Positions 30,203 to 39,388 of a DNA stretch of 64,000 nucleotides are shown here, piece after piece; within the stretch, counting starts at the first letter, position 1, and every line of letters starts with the position of its first letter. Location: positions 558,001-622,000 of the forward strand of contig CP124529.1 in assembly GCA_029953615.1 (NCBI GenBank), written 5' to 3'. The DNA comes from Pseudomonas putida (GTDB lineage Bacteria; Pseudomonadota; Gammaproteobacteria; Pseudomonadales; Pseudomonadaceae). Under the pieces are notes generated by a model. The model was not told the origin of the DNA, made no database searches, and saw only the letters and a list, made by a program, of their open reading frames with translations. The position numbers were made by a program, and so were the translations under genes.

Positions 30203-30211
30203 TCGCCTGAC

Positions 30212-30234
30212 GCCCCCAGGCACGCCCTGGGGGC
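30212..30234 (+). terminator. Hairpin between gcl and hyi
   Basis: GCCCCCAGG-CACGC-CCTGGGGGC, a perfect 9-base stem 10 bases after the gcl stop. The T tract is weak (CCTTCAT), so partial termination or mRNA 3' protection is more likely than full termination. Confidence 0.5.
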
Positions 30235-30256
30235 CTTCATCGCAAGGAGACAACTC

Positions 30257-31039
30257 ATGCCTCGCTTCGCTGCCAACCTGTCCATGCTGTTCACCGAACA
30301 GGACTTCCTGGCCCGCTTCAAGGCTGCCGCCGATGCTGGTTTCAGCGGCGTCGAATACCTCTTCCCGTACGACTTCAGCGCTGCCGAAATCAAGCAGCAG
30401 CTGGACGCCAACGGCCTGACCCAGGTGCTGTTCAACCTGCCTGCGGGCGACTGGTCGAAAGGTGAGCGTGGTATCACCTGCCACCCCGACCGCGTCGAGG
30501 AATTCCGCGCCGGGGTCGACAAGGCCATCGAATACGCCAAGGTGCTGGGCAATACCCAGGTCAACGCCCTGGCCGGCATTCGCCCACAAGGCCCGGACTG
30601 CGCCACCGTGCGCAAGACCTTCGTGGAGAACCTGCGCTACGCCGCCGACAAGCTGAAAGCCGCCGGGATCCGCCTGGTCATGGAAATGATCAACACCCGC
30701 GACATCCCCGGCTTCTACCTGAACACCACCAAGCAGGCCCTGGAAATCCAGGCCGAAGTGGGCAGCGACAACCTGTTCCTGCAGTACGACATCTACCACA
30801 TGCAGATCATGGAAGGTGACCTGGCGCGCACCATGGAAGCCAACCTGAAACTGATCAACCACATCCAGCTGGCCGACAACCCCGGCCGCAACGAGCCAGG
30901 TACCGGCGAGATCAACTACCGCTTCCTGTTCGAGCACCTGGACCGCATCGGCTACCAGGGCTGGGTGGGCGCGGAGTACAAGCCGCTGACCACCACCGAA
31001 GCGGGCCTGGGCTGGCTGAAGACCCATAACGCAATCTGA
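30257..31039 (+). CDS. hyi: Hydroxypyruvate isomerase
   Basis: Interconverts tartronate semialdehyde and hydroxypyruvate. 260 residues, ATG after AAGGAGACA. TIM-barrel xylose-isomerase-like fold, with MPRFAANLSMLFTE at the N terminus and metal/substrate segments MEMINTRDIPGFY, QYDIYHMQIMEGD and QLADNPGRNEPGTGEINY. Placed between gcl and glxR as usual. 54 bases after gcl. Confidence 0.95.
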   Translation: MPRFAANLSMLFTEQDFLARFKAAADAGFSGVEYLFPYDFSAAEIKQQLDANGLTQVLFNLPAGDWSKGERGITCHPDRVEEFRAGVDKAIEYAKVLGNTQVNALAGIRPQGPDCATVRKTFVENLRYAADKLKAAGIRLVMEMINTRDIPGFYLNTTKQALEIQAEVGSDNLFLQYDIYHMQIMEGDLARTMEANLKLINHIQLADNPGRNEPGTGEINYRFLFEHLDRIGYQGWVGAEYKPLTTTEAGLGWLKTHNAI

Positions 31040-31073
31040 ACGGCTGAACGCTAGCCCCCTGTGAAACACGAAA

Positions 31074-31164
31074 CCCTGTGGGAGCGGGCATGCCCGCGAA
31101 CACCGGCATAGCCGGTGCCATCCACCGAGTCGCCTGTTTCGCGGGCATGCCCGCTCCCACAGGG
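31074..31164. repeat. REP inverted pair
   Basis: Facing subtype A arms (CCCTGTGGGAGCGGGCATGCCCGC and complement) around a linker with its own small palindrome CACCGGCATAGCCGGTG, between hyi and glxR. Confidence 0.88.
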
Positions 31165-31210
31165 ATTGCGGTCTGCTTGAGACATTACAAATACAAAGAG
31201 GCACATTCTC

Positions 31211-32104
31211 ATGGCTAAAATCGGTTTCATCGGCACCGGCATCATGGGCAAGCCCATGGCGCAGAACCTGCAGAAAGCAGGTCACAGCATCTTCGTTTCC
31301 ACCCACCACGACGCTGCCCCGGCCGACCTGATCGCCGCCGGTGCCGTGGCCCTGGCCAACCCGAAAGAAGTTGCCCAGGAAGCCGAGTTCATCATCGTCA
31401 TGGTCCCCGACACCCCGCAGGTCGAGAGCGTCCTGTTCGGTGACAACGGCGTGGCCGAAGGCGTGGGCCCGAACAAGGTGGTGATCGACATGAGCTCGAT
31501 CTCCCCTACCGCTACCAAAGCCTTCGCCGAGAAAATCAAGGCCACCGGCGCTGCCTACCTGGACGCCCCGGTGTCCGGCGGCGAAGTCGGTGCCAAGGCT
31601 GCGACCCTGAGCATCATGGTCGGTGGCTGCCCGAAAGCGTTCGAGCGCACCCTGCCGCTGTTCGAAGCCATGGGCAAGAACATCACCCGCGTCGGTGGCA
31701 ACGGCGACGGCCAGACCGCCAAGGTGGCCAACCAGATCATCGTTGCCCTGAACATCCAGGCCGTTGCCGAAGCCCTGCTGTTCGCCGCCAAGAACGGCGC
31801 CGACCCGGCCAAGGTACGTGAAGCACTGATGGGCGGCTTCGCTTCGTCGAAGATCCTCGAAGTGCACGCCGAGCGCATGATCAAGGGCACCTTCGACCCA
31901 GGCTTCCGCATCAACCTGCACCAGAAGGACCTGAACCTGGCCCTGCAAGGCGCCAAGGAACTGGGCATCAACCTGCCCAACACCTCCAATGCCCAGCAAG
32001 TGTTCAACACCTGCCAGGCCCTGGGCGGCGGCAACTGGGACCACTCGGCGCTGATCAAAGGCCTGGAGCACATGGCCAACTTCTCGATCCGCGACGACAA
32101 GTAA
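31211..32104 (+). CDS. glxR: Tartronate semialdehyde reductase GlxR
   Basis: Reduces tartronate semialdehyde to D-glycerate with NADH. 297 residues. N-terminal Rossmann motif GFIGTGIMGKPMAQNL (residues 5-20). Beta-hydroxyacid dehydrogenase substrate motif DAPVSGGEVGAKAATLSIMVGG and the catalytic lysine region NGDGQTAKVANQIIV. Feeds TtuD downstream. Confidence 0.96.
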   Translation: MAKIGFIGTGIMGKPMAQNLQKAGHSIFVSTHHDAAPADLIAAGAVALANPKEVAQEAEFIIVMVPDTPQVESVLFGDNGVAEGVGPNKVVIDMSSISPTATKAFAEKIKATGAAYLDAPVSGGEVGAKAATLSIMVGGCPKAFERTLPLFEAMGKNITRVGGNGDGQTAKVANQIIVALNIQAVAEALLFAAKNGADPAKVREALMGGFASSKILEVHAERMIKGTFDPGFRINLHQKDLNLALQGAKELGINLPNTSNAQQVFNTCQALGGGNWDHSALIKGLEHMANFSIRDDK

Positions 32105-32112
32105 TTCGAATT

Positions 32113-32216
32113 CGGGGGCTGCTGCGCAGCCCAATCGCCGGCAAGCCAGCTCCCACAGGGACCGCACAATCCCTAAATCCTGTGCTGTACCTGTGGGAGC
32201 TGGCTTGCCGGCGATG
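32113..32216. repeat. REP inverted pair, subtype B
   Basis: Facing arms with core ATCGCCGGCAAGCCAGCTCCCAC, just after glxR. Confidence 0.85.
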
Positions 32217-32272
32217 AATTCAACACCTTTGAACCTGCGACCACAGGTTCAACGGTGGCACCGAGCAACACC

Positions 32273-32317
32273 CGCCCCTGGTTCGGCCTGCACGGAGGCA
32301 GTTCCAGGGGCGTTTTT
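32273..32317 (+). terminator. Rho-independent terminator before ttuD
   Basis: CGCCCCTGG (32273-32281) pairs with CCAGGGGCG (32304-32312), followed by TTTTT. The loop is long (22 bases) and contains a small inner stem. It should separate gcl-hyi-glxR from ttuD-pyk. Confidence 0.72.
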
Positions 32318-32351
32318 GATTGTGCAGAACAACAATAATTGGGAGCCTGCC

Positions 32352-33626
32352 ATGTCGGTCGATCCGCAAAAAATTCTCCGCGAGCTGTTCGACACAGCCA
32401 TCGCCGCCGCCCACCCCCGTCAAGTCCTCGAACCCTTTCTGCCCGCCGACCGCAGCGGCCGGGTTATCGTCATCGGCGCCGGCAAGGCCGCAGCCGCCAT
32501 GGCCGAAGTGGTCGAGAAAAGCTGGCTGGGCGAAGTCTCCGGCCTGGTCGTAACCCGTTACGGCCATGGCGCCAACTGCCAGAAGATCGAGGTGGTCGAG
32601 GCCGCCCACCCGGTCCCCGATGCCGCCGGCCTGGCGGTAGCCAAGCGCGTGCTGGAACTGGTCAGCAACCTCAGTGAAGACGACCGCGTCATCTTCCTGC
32701 TGTCCGGCGGTGGCTCGGCGCTGCTGGCCCTGCCCGCCGAAGGCCTGACCCTGGCCGACAAGCAGCAGATCAACAAGGCGCTGCTGAAATCCGGCGCCAC
32801 CATCGGCGAGATGAACTGCGTGCGCAAGCACCTCTCGGCGATCAAGGGCGGCCGCCTGGCCAAGGCCTGCTGGCCGGCCACGGTCTACACCTATGCCATT
32901 TCCGATGTACCCGGCGACCTCGCCACCGTGATCGCCTCCGGCCCTACCGTGGCCGACCCGAGCACCTCGGCCGATGCCCTGGCCATTCTCAAGCGCTACA
33001 ACATCGAAGCGCCCAAAGCCGTTATCGACTGGCTCAACAACCCAGCCTCGGAAACCGTCAAGGCCGATGACCCGGCCCTGGCCCGCAGCCACTTCCAGCT
33101 GATCGCCAAACCTCAGCAATCGCTCGAAGCCGCCGCGGTCAAAGCCCGCCAGGCCGGGTTCAGCCCGCTGATCCTGGGCGACCTGGAAGGTGAATCGCGC
33201 GAAGTGGCCAAAGTGCACGCCGGTATCGCCCGGCAGATCGTTCAGCACGGCCAGCCGCTGAAGGCGCCCTGCGTGATCCTGTCTGGCGGCGAAACCACCG
33301 TGACCGTACGCGGCAATGGCCGTGGCGGGCGCAATGCCGAGTTCCTGCTCAGCCTCACCGAAAGCCTCAAGGGCCTGCCGGGCGTGTACGCCCTGGCCGG
33401 TGACACCGACGGCATCGATGGCTCGGAAGAAAACGCCGGCGCCTTCATGACCCCGGCCAGCTACGCCCGCGCCGAAGCCCTGGGCCTGTCGGCCAGCGAC
33501 GAGCTGGACAACAACAACGGCTACGGCTAATTCGCCGCGCTGGATGCGCTGATCGTCACCGAGCCGACCCGCACCAACGTCAACGACTTCCGCGCCATCC
33601 TGATCCTCGAGACTGCCCAATCATGA
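32352..33626 (+). pseudogene. ttuD: Glycerate 2-kinase/hydroxypyruvate reductase TtuD, in-frame stop at codon 393
   Basis: MOFRL-family glycerate kinase; phosphorylates D-glycerate to 2-phosphoglycerate. The ATG 32352 frame is open to TAA at 33528-33530 in NNNGYG-stop, but the same frame goes straight on (FAALDALIVTEPTRTNVNDFRAILILETAQS) to TGA at 33624-33626. The full length would be 424 residues, normal for the family, and the natural stop overlaps the pyk start (ATGA). The expected codon is TAC or TAT (GYGYF). A single substitution or base-call error is enough. Motifs: VIGAGKAAAAMAE, FLLSGGGSALL, GGETTVTVRGNGRGGRN. Confidence 0.85.
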
Positions 33627-35038
33627 CGCCTGATAAAAAAGTCAAAATCCTCGCCACCCTTGGCCCTGCGATCAAAGGCATCGACGACATCCGCCAACTG
33701 GTCGAAGCCGGGGTGAACATCTTCCGCCTCAACTTCAGCCACGGCGAGCACGCCGACCATGCCCTGCGCTACCAGTGGATCCGCGAAGTCGAGCAGCAAC
33801 TGAACTACCCGCTGGGTATCCTCATGGACCTGCAGGGGCCGAAGCTGCGCGTCGGCCGCTTTGCCGACGGCAAAGTGCAACTGCAACGCGGCCAGGCCCT
33901 GCGCCTGGACCTGGACAACACCCCGGGCGACAGCCGCCGGGTGAACCTGCCGCACCCCGAGATCATCGCTGCCCTCGAGCCAGGCATGGACCTGCTGCTG
34001 GACGACGGCAAGCTGCGCCTGCGCGTTACTGCCAAGCACAGCGACGCCATCGACACCGAAGTGCTGGCCGGTGGTGAGCTGTCCGACCGCAAGGGTGTCA
34101 ATGTGCCGCAAGCGGTGCTCGACCTCTCCCCGCTCACCGAGAAAGACCGCCGTGACCTGGCCTTCGGCCTGGAGCTGGGCGTGGACTGGGTAGCCTTGTC
34201 GTTCGTGCAGCGCCCAGAGGACATCGTTGAAGCACGCCAGCTGATTGGCGACCGCGCCTACCTGATGGCCAAGATCGAGAAACCATCGGCAGTCGAACAG
34301 CTGCAAGCCATCGCGGAACTTGCGGATGCGATCATGGTGGCCCGTGGCGACCTGGGCGTGGAAGTGCCGGCCGAAAGCGTGCCGCAGATCCAGAAACGCA
34401 TCATCGGCACTTGCCGCCAGCTGGGCAAACCGGTGGTGGTGGCCACGCAGATGCTCGAATCCATGCGCTTCTCGCCAGCGCCGACCCGTGCCGAAGTCAC
34501 CGACGTGGCCAACGCCGTGGCCGAAGGTGCCGATACGGTGATGCTGTCGGCCGAGACCGCCTCGGGTGAGTACCCGCTGGAAGCCGTGCAGATGATGAGC
34601 AAGATCATCCGCCAGGTGGAGAACGGCCCGGACTACCAGGCCCAGCTCGATGTTGGCCGGCCGAAGGCCGAGGCCACCGTGTCGGACGCCATCAGCTGCG
34701 CTATCCGTCGTATCAGCGGCATCCTGCCGGTGGCGGTGCTGGTCAACTATAGCGAGTCGGGCGCCTCGACCCTGCGCGCAGCACGCGAGCGGCCACGGGC
34801 ACCGATCCTCAACCTCACCCCGAACCTGGCCACCGCGCGCCGCCTGAGCGTGGCGTGGGGCGTGCACTCGGTGGTCAACGACCGCCTGCGCCAGGTTGAT
34901 GAGGTTGTGTCTACCGCGTTGGAAATCGCCCAGGCGCAAGGCATGGCCAGCCGTGGCGACACGCTGCTGATCACTGCTGGTGTGCCTTTCGGCAAGCCGG
35001 GGTCGACTAACACGCTGCGGATCGAGACCTTGATCTGA
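33623..35038 (+). CDS. pyk: Pyruvate kinase
   Basis: Makes pyruvate and ATP from phosphoenolpyruvate, ending the glyoxylate route. 471 residues. Typical opening KVKILATLGPAIKGI, active-site strand RLNFSHGEH, the signature region with catalytic lysine (YLMAKIEKPSAVEQL), ARGDLGVEVPAE and ATQMLESM. The start overlaps the ttuD stop. Confidence 0.96.
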   Translation: MTPDKKVKILATLGPAIKGIDDIRQLVEAGVNIFRLNFSHGEHADHALRYQWIREVEQQLNYPLGILMDLQGPKLRVGRFADGKVQLQRGQALRLDLDNTPGDSRRVNLPHPEIIAALEPGMDLLLDDGKLRLRVTAKHSDAIDTEVLAGGELSDRKGVNVPQAVLDLSPLTEKDRRDLAFGLELGVDWVALSFVQRPEDIVEARQLIGDRAYLMAKIEKPSAVEQLQAIAELADAIMVARGDLGVEVPAESVPQIQKRIIGTCRQLGKPVVVATQMLESMRFSPAPTRAEVTDVANAVAEGADTVMLSAETASGEYPLEAVQMMSKIIRQVENGPDYQAQLDVGRPKAEATVSDAISCAIRRISGILPVAVLVNYSESGASTLRAARERPRAPILNLTPNLATARRLSVAWGVHSVVNDRLRQVDEVVSTALEIAQAQGMASRGDTLLITAGVPFGKPGSTNTLRIETLI

Positions 35039-35051
35039 AGCACCGCATCTC

Positions 35052-35144
35052 TCCTGTGGGAGCGGGCGTGCCCGCGAAGAGGCCAGCAGGGACAACGATG
35101 TTGCCTGAGCTGACGCCTTCGCGGGCACGCCCGCTCCCACAGGG
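35052..35144. repeat. REP inverted pair
   Basis: Facing subtype A arms with GGGAGCGGGCGTGCCCGCGAAG, between pyk and the urea transporter gene. Confidence 0.88.
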
Positions 35145-35225
35145 TCGGTGGTGTCGCACACAACTGCGGAAAACCCGAGGCCCAAAGAGGCCCACCGCGC
35201 CCCATCAACCTCACTGACTGCCCCG

Positions 35226-36098
35226 ATGTACACCAAAAATTTCGTCAACCCGTGCCCGGACTGGGCCACGGCGTTACTCAACGGCTTCAGCCAGGTGCTG
35301 CTGCTGCGCACCCCCCTGTGCGGCCTGTGCTGCCTGCTGGCCATCCTGCTGACCGCACCCAACCTGGTCGGCGGCGCCCTGCTCGGCGCCCTGGCCGGCC
35401 TGCTCACCGCCCAGGCCCGCGGCTACGATCGCGCCGACCGCCAGGCCGGGCTGTACTGCTACAACGGCGTACTCATCGGCATCCTGATCAGCGCCGTGCT
35501 GCCCTGGTCGGTCATCCTGCCGCCTCTGATCATTGCCGCTGGCGGCCTGTCGAGCATCATCACCCACCAGTGGCGCAAGCGCGGCGGCAAGCTGCTGGTC
35601 GCCTACACCGCACCCTTCGTGCTGCTGGGCTGGGCCACCCTGCTGATTGCCAGCCCTTCCCCCAGCGGCTTCGCCGAGGCCGACCCGCTGTACGCACTGG
35701 CGCGCGGCGTGGGCCAGATCTTCCTGCTCGACCAGCCGCTGGCCGGCCTGCTGATCATCATCGGCATGTTCATCGCCAACCCCTATGCAGCCCTGTGGGC
35801 CGTGCTCGGTTCGGCCATCGGCGGCGGTGTGGCACTGCTCGCCGACCAGGCACAAGCGGCCTGGCTGGGCCTGTATGGTTTCAACGCCGCGCTGGCGGCG
35901 CTGGCGTTCAGCAGGCAGGGTGAAAAGCCGTGGGTGACGTTGCTGGCCATCGCCCTGGCCCTGCTGCTGCAACCTCTGTTCAAGCTGCTACCGGTACCCG
36001 GCCTGACCGCGCCCTTTGTCGCTGCCTGCTGGCTGATGCACCTGGGCAACCACCTGGCCCAGCCCAGGCAGCGTGACGCCAGCCGCTTGCACAGCTGA
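35226..36098 (+). CDS. Urea transporter (UT family)
   Basis: 290 residues, about ten hydrophobic segments. The UT signature halves are seen: LLGALAGLLTAQ with YNGVLIGI in the first half, and GLLIIIGMFIANPYAALWAVLGSAIGG with YGFNAALAALA in the second. Urea is released by AllA at 20.3 kb, so a link with purine catabolism is plausible. The start is uncertain: ATG 35226 has no clear ribosome site; a GTG at 35148 abuts the REP element. Confidence 0.85.
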   Translation: MYTKNFVNPCPDWATALLNGFSQVLLLRTPLCGLCCLLAILLTAPNLVGGALLGALAGLLTAQARGYDRADRQAGLYCYNGVLIGILISAVLPWSVILPPLIIAAGGLSSIITHQWRKRGGKLLVAYTAPFVLLGWATLLIASPSPSGFAEADPLYALARGVGQIFLLDQPLAGLLIIIGMFIANPYAALWAVLGSAIGGGVALLADQAQAAWLGLYGFNAALAALAFSRQGEKPWVTLLAIALALLLQPLFKLLPVPGLTAPFVAACWLMHLGNHLAQPRQRDASRLHS

Positions 36099-36143
36099 AA
36101 TGCAACCCCTAGGCTCAGCCCATCGCTTTTGTGGAACGAGCCA

Positions 36144-36965
36144 ATGAACAACCCTGCGAGCCTGCGCGAGCAGCTCTACATCATCGTCTTCCAGACCGAT
36201 ACCGTGGCTGGAAGACGCTTCGACAAGATCCTCCTGCTGATCATCCTGGCCAGCCTGGTAACAGTGATCCTCGACAGCATCGACGAAGTGCACCAGGGCT
36301 ACGCCGGCCTGCTGGCAGGCATCGAGTGGGGCTTTACCGCGATCTTCCTCGCCGAGTACCTCACCCGCCTGTACTGCTCGCCCAAGCCGCTGCGCTATGC
36401 CTTCAGCTTTTATGGCTTGGTCGATCTGCTGGCGATCGTGCCGGGGATCATCGCGCTGTACTACAGCGACGCCCAGTACCTGCTGATCATCCGGGTGATA
36501 CGGATGCTGCGGATTTTCCGTGTGCTCAAGCTCAGCCCGTATCTCAAGCAGGCGCACTACCTGATAGACGCACTGCGTGGCAGCAAGCAGAAGATCATCG
36601 TGTTCCTGGTCACCGTTTCCACCCTGGTGACCGTGTTCGGTACACTGATGTATGTGATCGAAGGGCCGGAACACGGCTTTACCAGCATTCCCAAAGGTAT
36701 CTACTGGGCCATCGTCACCCTGACCACGGTGGGGTTTGGTGACATCGTGCCGAAGACGCCGCTGGGGCAGGTGATATCGTCGTTGGTGATGATCATCGGT
36801 TATTCGATCATTGCCGTACCCACCGGGATATTCACCGCCGAACTGGCCAATGCCATGCGCGGGGAGCAGTTGCAGCATGATTGCCCGACCTGCAGCAAAA
36901 AGAGCCATGAGCATGGGGCGGCGTTCTGCTCCCGCTGTGGGAATGTGCTGTTTCCCAAGCAATGA
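36144..36965 (+). CDS. Voltage-gated potassium channel-like protein with zinc ribbon
   Basis: 273 residues from ATG 36144 (GGAACGAG upstream). Six membrane segments of the Kv type: S4 helix RVIRMLRIFRVLKLSPY with regularly spaced arginines, and pore filter TLTTVGFGD between S5 and S6. After S6 a cytoplasmic tail carries CPTC-N15-CSRC, a zinc-ribbon-like cysteine pattern. Role in potassium flux or membrane potential is inferred. Confidence 0.9.
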   Translation: MNNPASLREQLYIIVFQTDTVAGRRFDKILLLIILASLVTVILDSIDEVHQGYAGLLAGIEWGFTAIFLAEYLTRLYCSPKPLRYAFSFYGLVDLLAIVPGIIALYYSDAQYLLIIRVIRMLRIFRVLKLSPYLKQAHYLIDALRGSKQKIIVFLVTVSTLVTVFGTLMYVIEGPEHGFTSIPKGIYWAIVTLTTVGFGDIVPKTPLGQVISSLVMIIGYSIIAVPTGIFTAELANAMRGEQLQHDCPTCSKKSHEHGAAFCSRCGNVLFPKQ

Positions 36966-36977
36966 TGTCGCCTGTAC

Positions 36978-37078
36978 TGGCCCTTTCGCGGGCTCGCCCG
37001 CTCCCACAGGATCACCCCAGGCCTGAGCATCGCGCCGTACCTGTGGGAGCGGGCGTGCCCGCGAAGAGGCCGGCGCAG
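36978..37078. repeat. REP inverted pair
   Basis: Facing subtype A arms (CGCGGGCTCGCCCGCTCCCACAGG and complement) between the channel and sulfate-binding genes. Confidence 0.87.
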
Positions 37079-37181
37079 GCAGCGGTATAACCAAAGACCT
37101 TTTTGTTCTTTAACCCCTACAAACCCACCCGCTATAGTCGCAGGCAAACTGCCAACACCTTCTCGATAACAAGGAAGCAAC

Positions 37182-38183
37182 GTGAAAAAACTCTTCGCCG
37201 CCTCGCTGCTCGCCGCAGGCCTGGCCCTGGGCAACATCGCCCAGGCTGCCCCCACCCTGCTCAACGTGTCCTACGACGTGATGCGCGACTTCTACAAGGA
37301 CTACAACCCGGCCTTCCAGAAGCACTGGGAAGCCGAGCACAACGAGAAGGTCAACGTGCAGATGTCCTTCGGCGGCTCGAGCAAACAGGCGCGAGCGGTG
37401 ATCGATGGCCTGCCGGCCGATGTCATTACCATGAACATGGCCACCGACATCAACGCCCTGGCCGACAATGGCAAGCTGGTGCCGGACAACTGGGTGACCC
37501 GCCTGCCAAACAACAGCGCGCCGTTCACCTCGGCCACCGTGTTCATCGTGCGCAAGGGTAACCCCAAGGCGCTGAAAGACTGGCCCGACCTGCTCAAGGA
37601 TGGCGTACAGGTGATCGTGCCCAACCCCAAGACCTCGGGTAACGGCCGCTACACCTACCTGTCGGCCTGGGGCTATGTGCTCAAGCAAGGCGGTGATGAA
37701 AACAAGGCCAAGGACTTCGTCGGCAAGCTGTTCAAGCAGGCGCCGGTGCTGGACACCGGTGGCCGTGCAGCCACCACCACCTTCATGACCAACCAGATCG
37801 GCGACGTGCTGGTGACCTTCGAGAACGAAGCCGAAATGATCGCCCGCGAGTTCGGCCGCGACCAGTTCGAAGTGGTCTACCCGAGCGTGTCGGCCGAAGC
37901 CGAACCGCCGGTCAGCGTGGTCGACAAGGTAGTGGCGAAGAAAGGCACCCAGGCCGCGGCCGAGGAATACCTGAAGTACCTGTGGTCGCCAGCCGCCCAG
38001 GAAATCGCCGCACAGAATTACCTGCGCCCGCGTGACGCGACGGTGCTGGCCAAGTACACCGACCGTTTCCCGAAAGTGGACTTCCTGTCGGTAGAGAAGA
38101 CCTTCGGCGACTGGCGCACCGTGCAGAAGACCCACTTCAATGATGGTGGGGTATTTGACCAGATCTACAGCAACAATCAGTAA
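37182..38183 (+). CDS. sbp: Sulfate-binding periplasmic protein Sbp
   Basis: 333 residues. Signal peptide MKKLFAASLLAAGLALGNIAQA. The mature protein has Sbp motifs LNVSYDVMRDFYKDYNPAF, FGGSSKQARAVIDGLPADVITM, NPKTSGNGRYTYLSAWGY and LVTFENEAE. It delivers sulfate or thiosulfate to an ABC importer, but no cysT/W/A genes are nearby, so it is an orphan receptor here. Confidence 0.92.
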   Translation: MKKLFAASLLAAGLALGNIAQAAPTLLNVSYDVMRDFYKDYNPAFQKHWEAEHNEKVNVQMSFGGSSKQARAVIDGLPADVITMNMATDINALADNGKLVPDNWVTRLPNNSAPFTSATVFIVRKGNPKALKDWPDLLKDGVQVIVPNPKTSGNGRYTYLSAWGYVLKQGGDENKAKDFVGKLFKQAPVLDTGGRAATTTFMTNQIGDVLVTFENEAEMIAREFGRDQFEVVYPSVSAEAEPPVSVVDKVVAKKGTQAAAEEYLKYLWSPAAQEIAAQNYLRPRDATVLAKYTDRFPKVDFLSVEKTFGDWRTVQKTHFNDGGVFDQIYSNNQ

Positions 38184-38197
38184 TTGATGTAAGCCTT

Positions 38198-38295
38198 ACC
38201 GGCCTCTTCGCGGGCTTGCCCGCTCCCACAGGATTACCACAGGCCTGAATGCTGTGGGGTCCCTGTGGGAGCGGGCAAGCCCGCGAAGGGGCCAG
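38198..38295. repeat. REP inverted pair
   Basis: Facing subtype A arms between the convergent sbp and methyltransferase genes. Confidence 0.87.
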
Positions 38296-38306
38296 TGCAG
38301 GAGACA

Positions 38307-39236
38307 TCAGACCTGGCGGAATACCAAAGCCTTCAGTCCCCCCGCCGGGTCCACATCAGGAAACTCAGGCGGGTTCTCCAGCCGCTCGACAAATGCCAGC
38401 GACGGCGCATGCTCCGCCATCCCCTCGATCAGGAACTCCGGTCCGATGCCCGGGTCGTTCACGCACGCAAGTACCGTCCCGCCCTCGCTCAACAACTCTG
38501 GCAAGCGCCGCAGGATCTTCGCGTAGTCCTGGGTCAGCACAAAACTGCCGCGCTGGAAGGTCGGCGGGTCGATGATGATCAGGTCATAAGGCCCGTACTT
38601 GCGCACCTTGCCCCACGACTTGAACAGCTCGTGCCCCAGGTACGCCACCCGCGACGCATCGTGGCCATTGAGGCGATGGTTGTCGCGGCCCCTGGACAAC
38701 GCCGACTTGGCCATGTCCAGGTTCACCACCTGCTCGGCGCCACCGGCAATCGCCGCCACCGAGAAGCCGCAGGTGTAGGCGAACAGGTTCAGCACGCGCT
38801 TGCCCGCCGCCTGCTCGCGTACCCAGCGCCGGCCATAGCGCATGTCGAGGAACAAGCCGTTGTTCTGCCGCACGCCCAGGTCCAGCAGGTAGGTCAGGCC
38901 GTCTTCGACCACTTCGCGTTGTTGGCACGGCTCGCCCAGCAGCCACTGGCCCGGGCTATCGGGCAGGTAGCGGTGCTGGACAAGGATGGCCTGGCCAGTC
39001 CACTGCGGGCGCTCCGCCAAGGCACGCAGCATGGCTTCCAGTTCGGCCAGCTGGCCTTCGGGCGGTTCGCGGAACAGGGCGACCGACAGCACACCTTGCA
39101 GCCAGTCGACAGTGACCTGCTCCAGGCCCGCCCAGCAGCGGCCGCGGCCGTGGAACAGGCGGCGGGTTTCCTGCGGGGCAGGGTCGAGGGCGGCGAGCAG
39201 GTGTTGCTCCAGAATGTGGATCGGCGAAGTCATCAT
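38307..39236 (-). CDS. Class I SAM-dependent methyltransferase (RlmI/RlmK-like domain)
   Basis: 309 residues. SAM-binding motif I is VLNLFAYTCGFSVAAIAGGA, followed by NLDMAKSALSRGRDNHRLNG. The catalytic IIIDPPTFQRGSF motif is typical of the large-subunit rRNA cytosine methyltransferase group. No PUA domain is seen at the N terminus, and the substrate is not known. Starts MM; the second ATG (39233) is equally possible. Confidence 0.87.
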   Translation of the reverse strand: MMTSPIHILEQHLLAALDPAPQETRRLFHGRGRCWAGLEQVTVDWLQGVLSVALFREPPEGQLAELEAMLRALAERPQWTGQAILVQHRYLPDSPGQWLLGEPCQQREVVEDGLTYLLDLGVRQNNGLFLDMRYGRRWVREQAAGKRVLNLFAYTCGFSVAAIAGGAEQVVNLDMAKSALSRGRDNHRLNGHDASRVAYLGHELFKSWGKVRKYGPYDLIIIDPPTFQRGSFVLTQDYAKILRRLPELLSEGGTVLACVNDPGIGPEFLIEGMAEHAPSLAFVERLENPPEFPDVDPAGGLKALVFRQV

Positions 39237-39273
39237 GGGTCGCAGGCTGGCAAAAGCGGCATTCTACCCCCTG

Positions 39274-39388
39274 AGGGCGCTTCGCGCCCTATCGCCGGCA
39301 AGCCAGCTCCCACAGGTACTGCACAGGTCTCGAAGCTTGCGCAGGAGCTGTGGGAGCTGGCTTGCCGGCGATAGGCCGCAAAGCGGCC
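39274..39388. repeat. REP inverted pair, subtype B
   Basis: Facing arms with core TATCGCCGGCAAGCCAGCTCCCACAG, each with a flanking small palindrome, between the DMT exporter and methyltransferase genes. Confidence 0.85.

Noticed and set aside
30212..30234. Strong terminator separating gcl from hyi
   Set aside because: The stem is perfect but no T run follows, and hyi has no promoter of its own in the 54-base gap. Kept only as a possible attenuating hairpin.
28463..32167. 1234-codon open frame on the minus strand
   Set aside because: Antisense to gcl, hyi and glxR, crosses two REP clusters, and has repetitive low-complexity composition (H, G, V, Q rich) typical of shadow frames.
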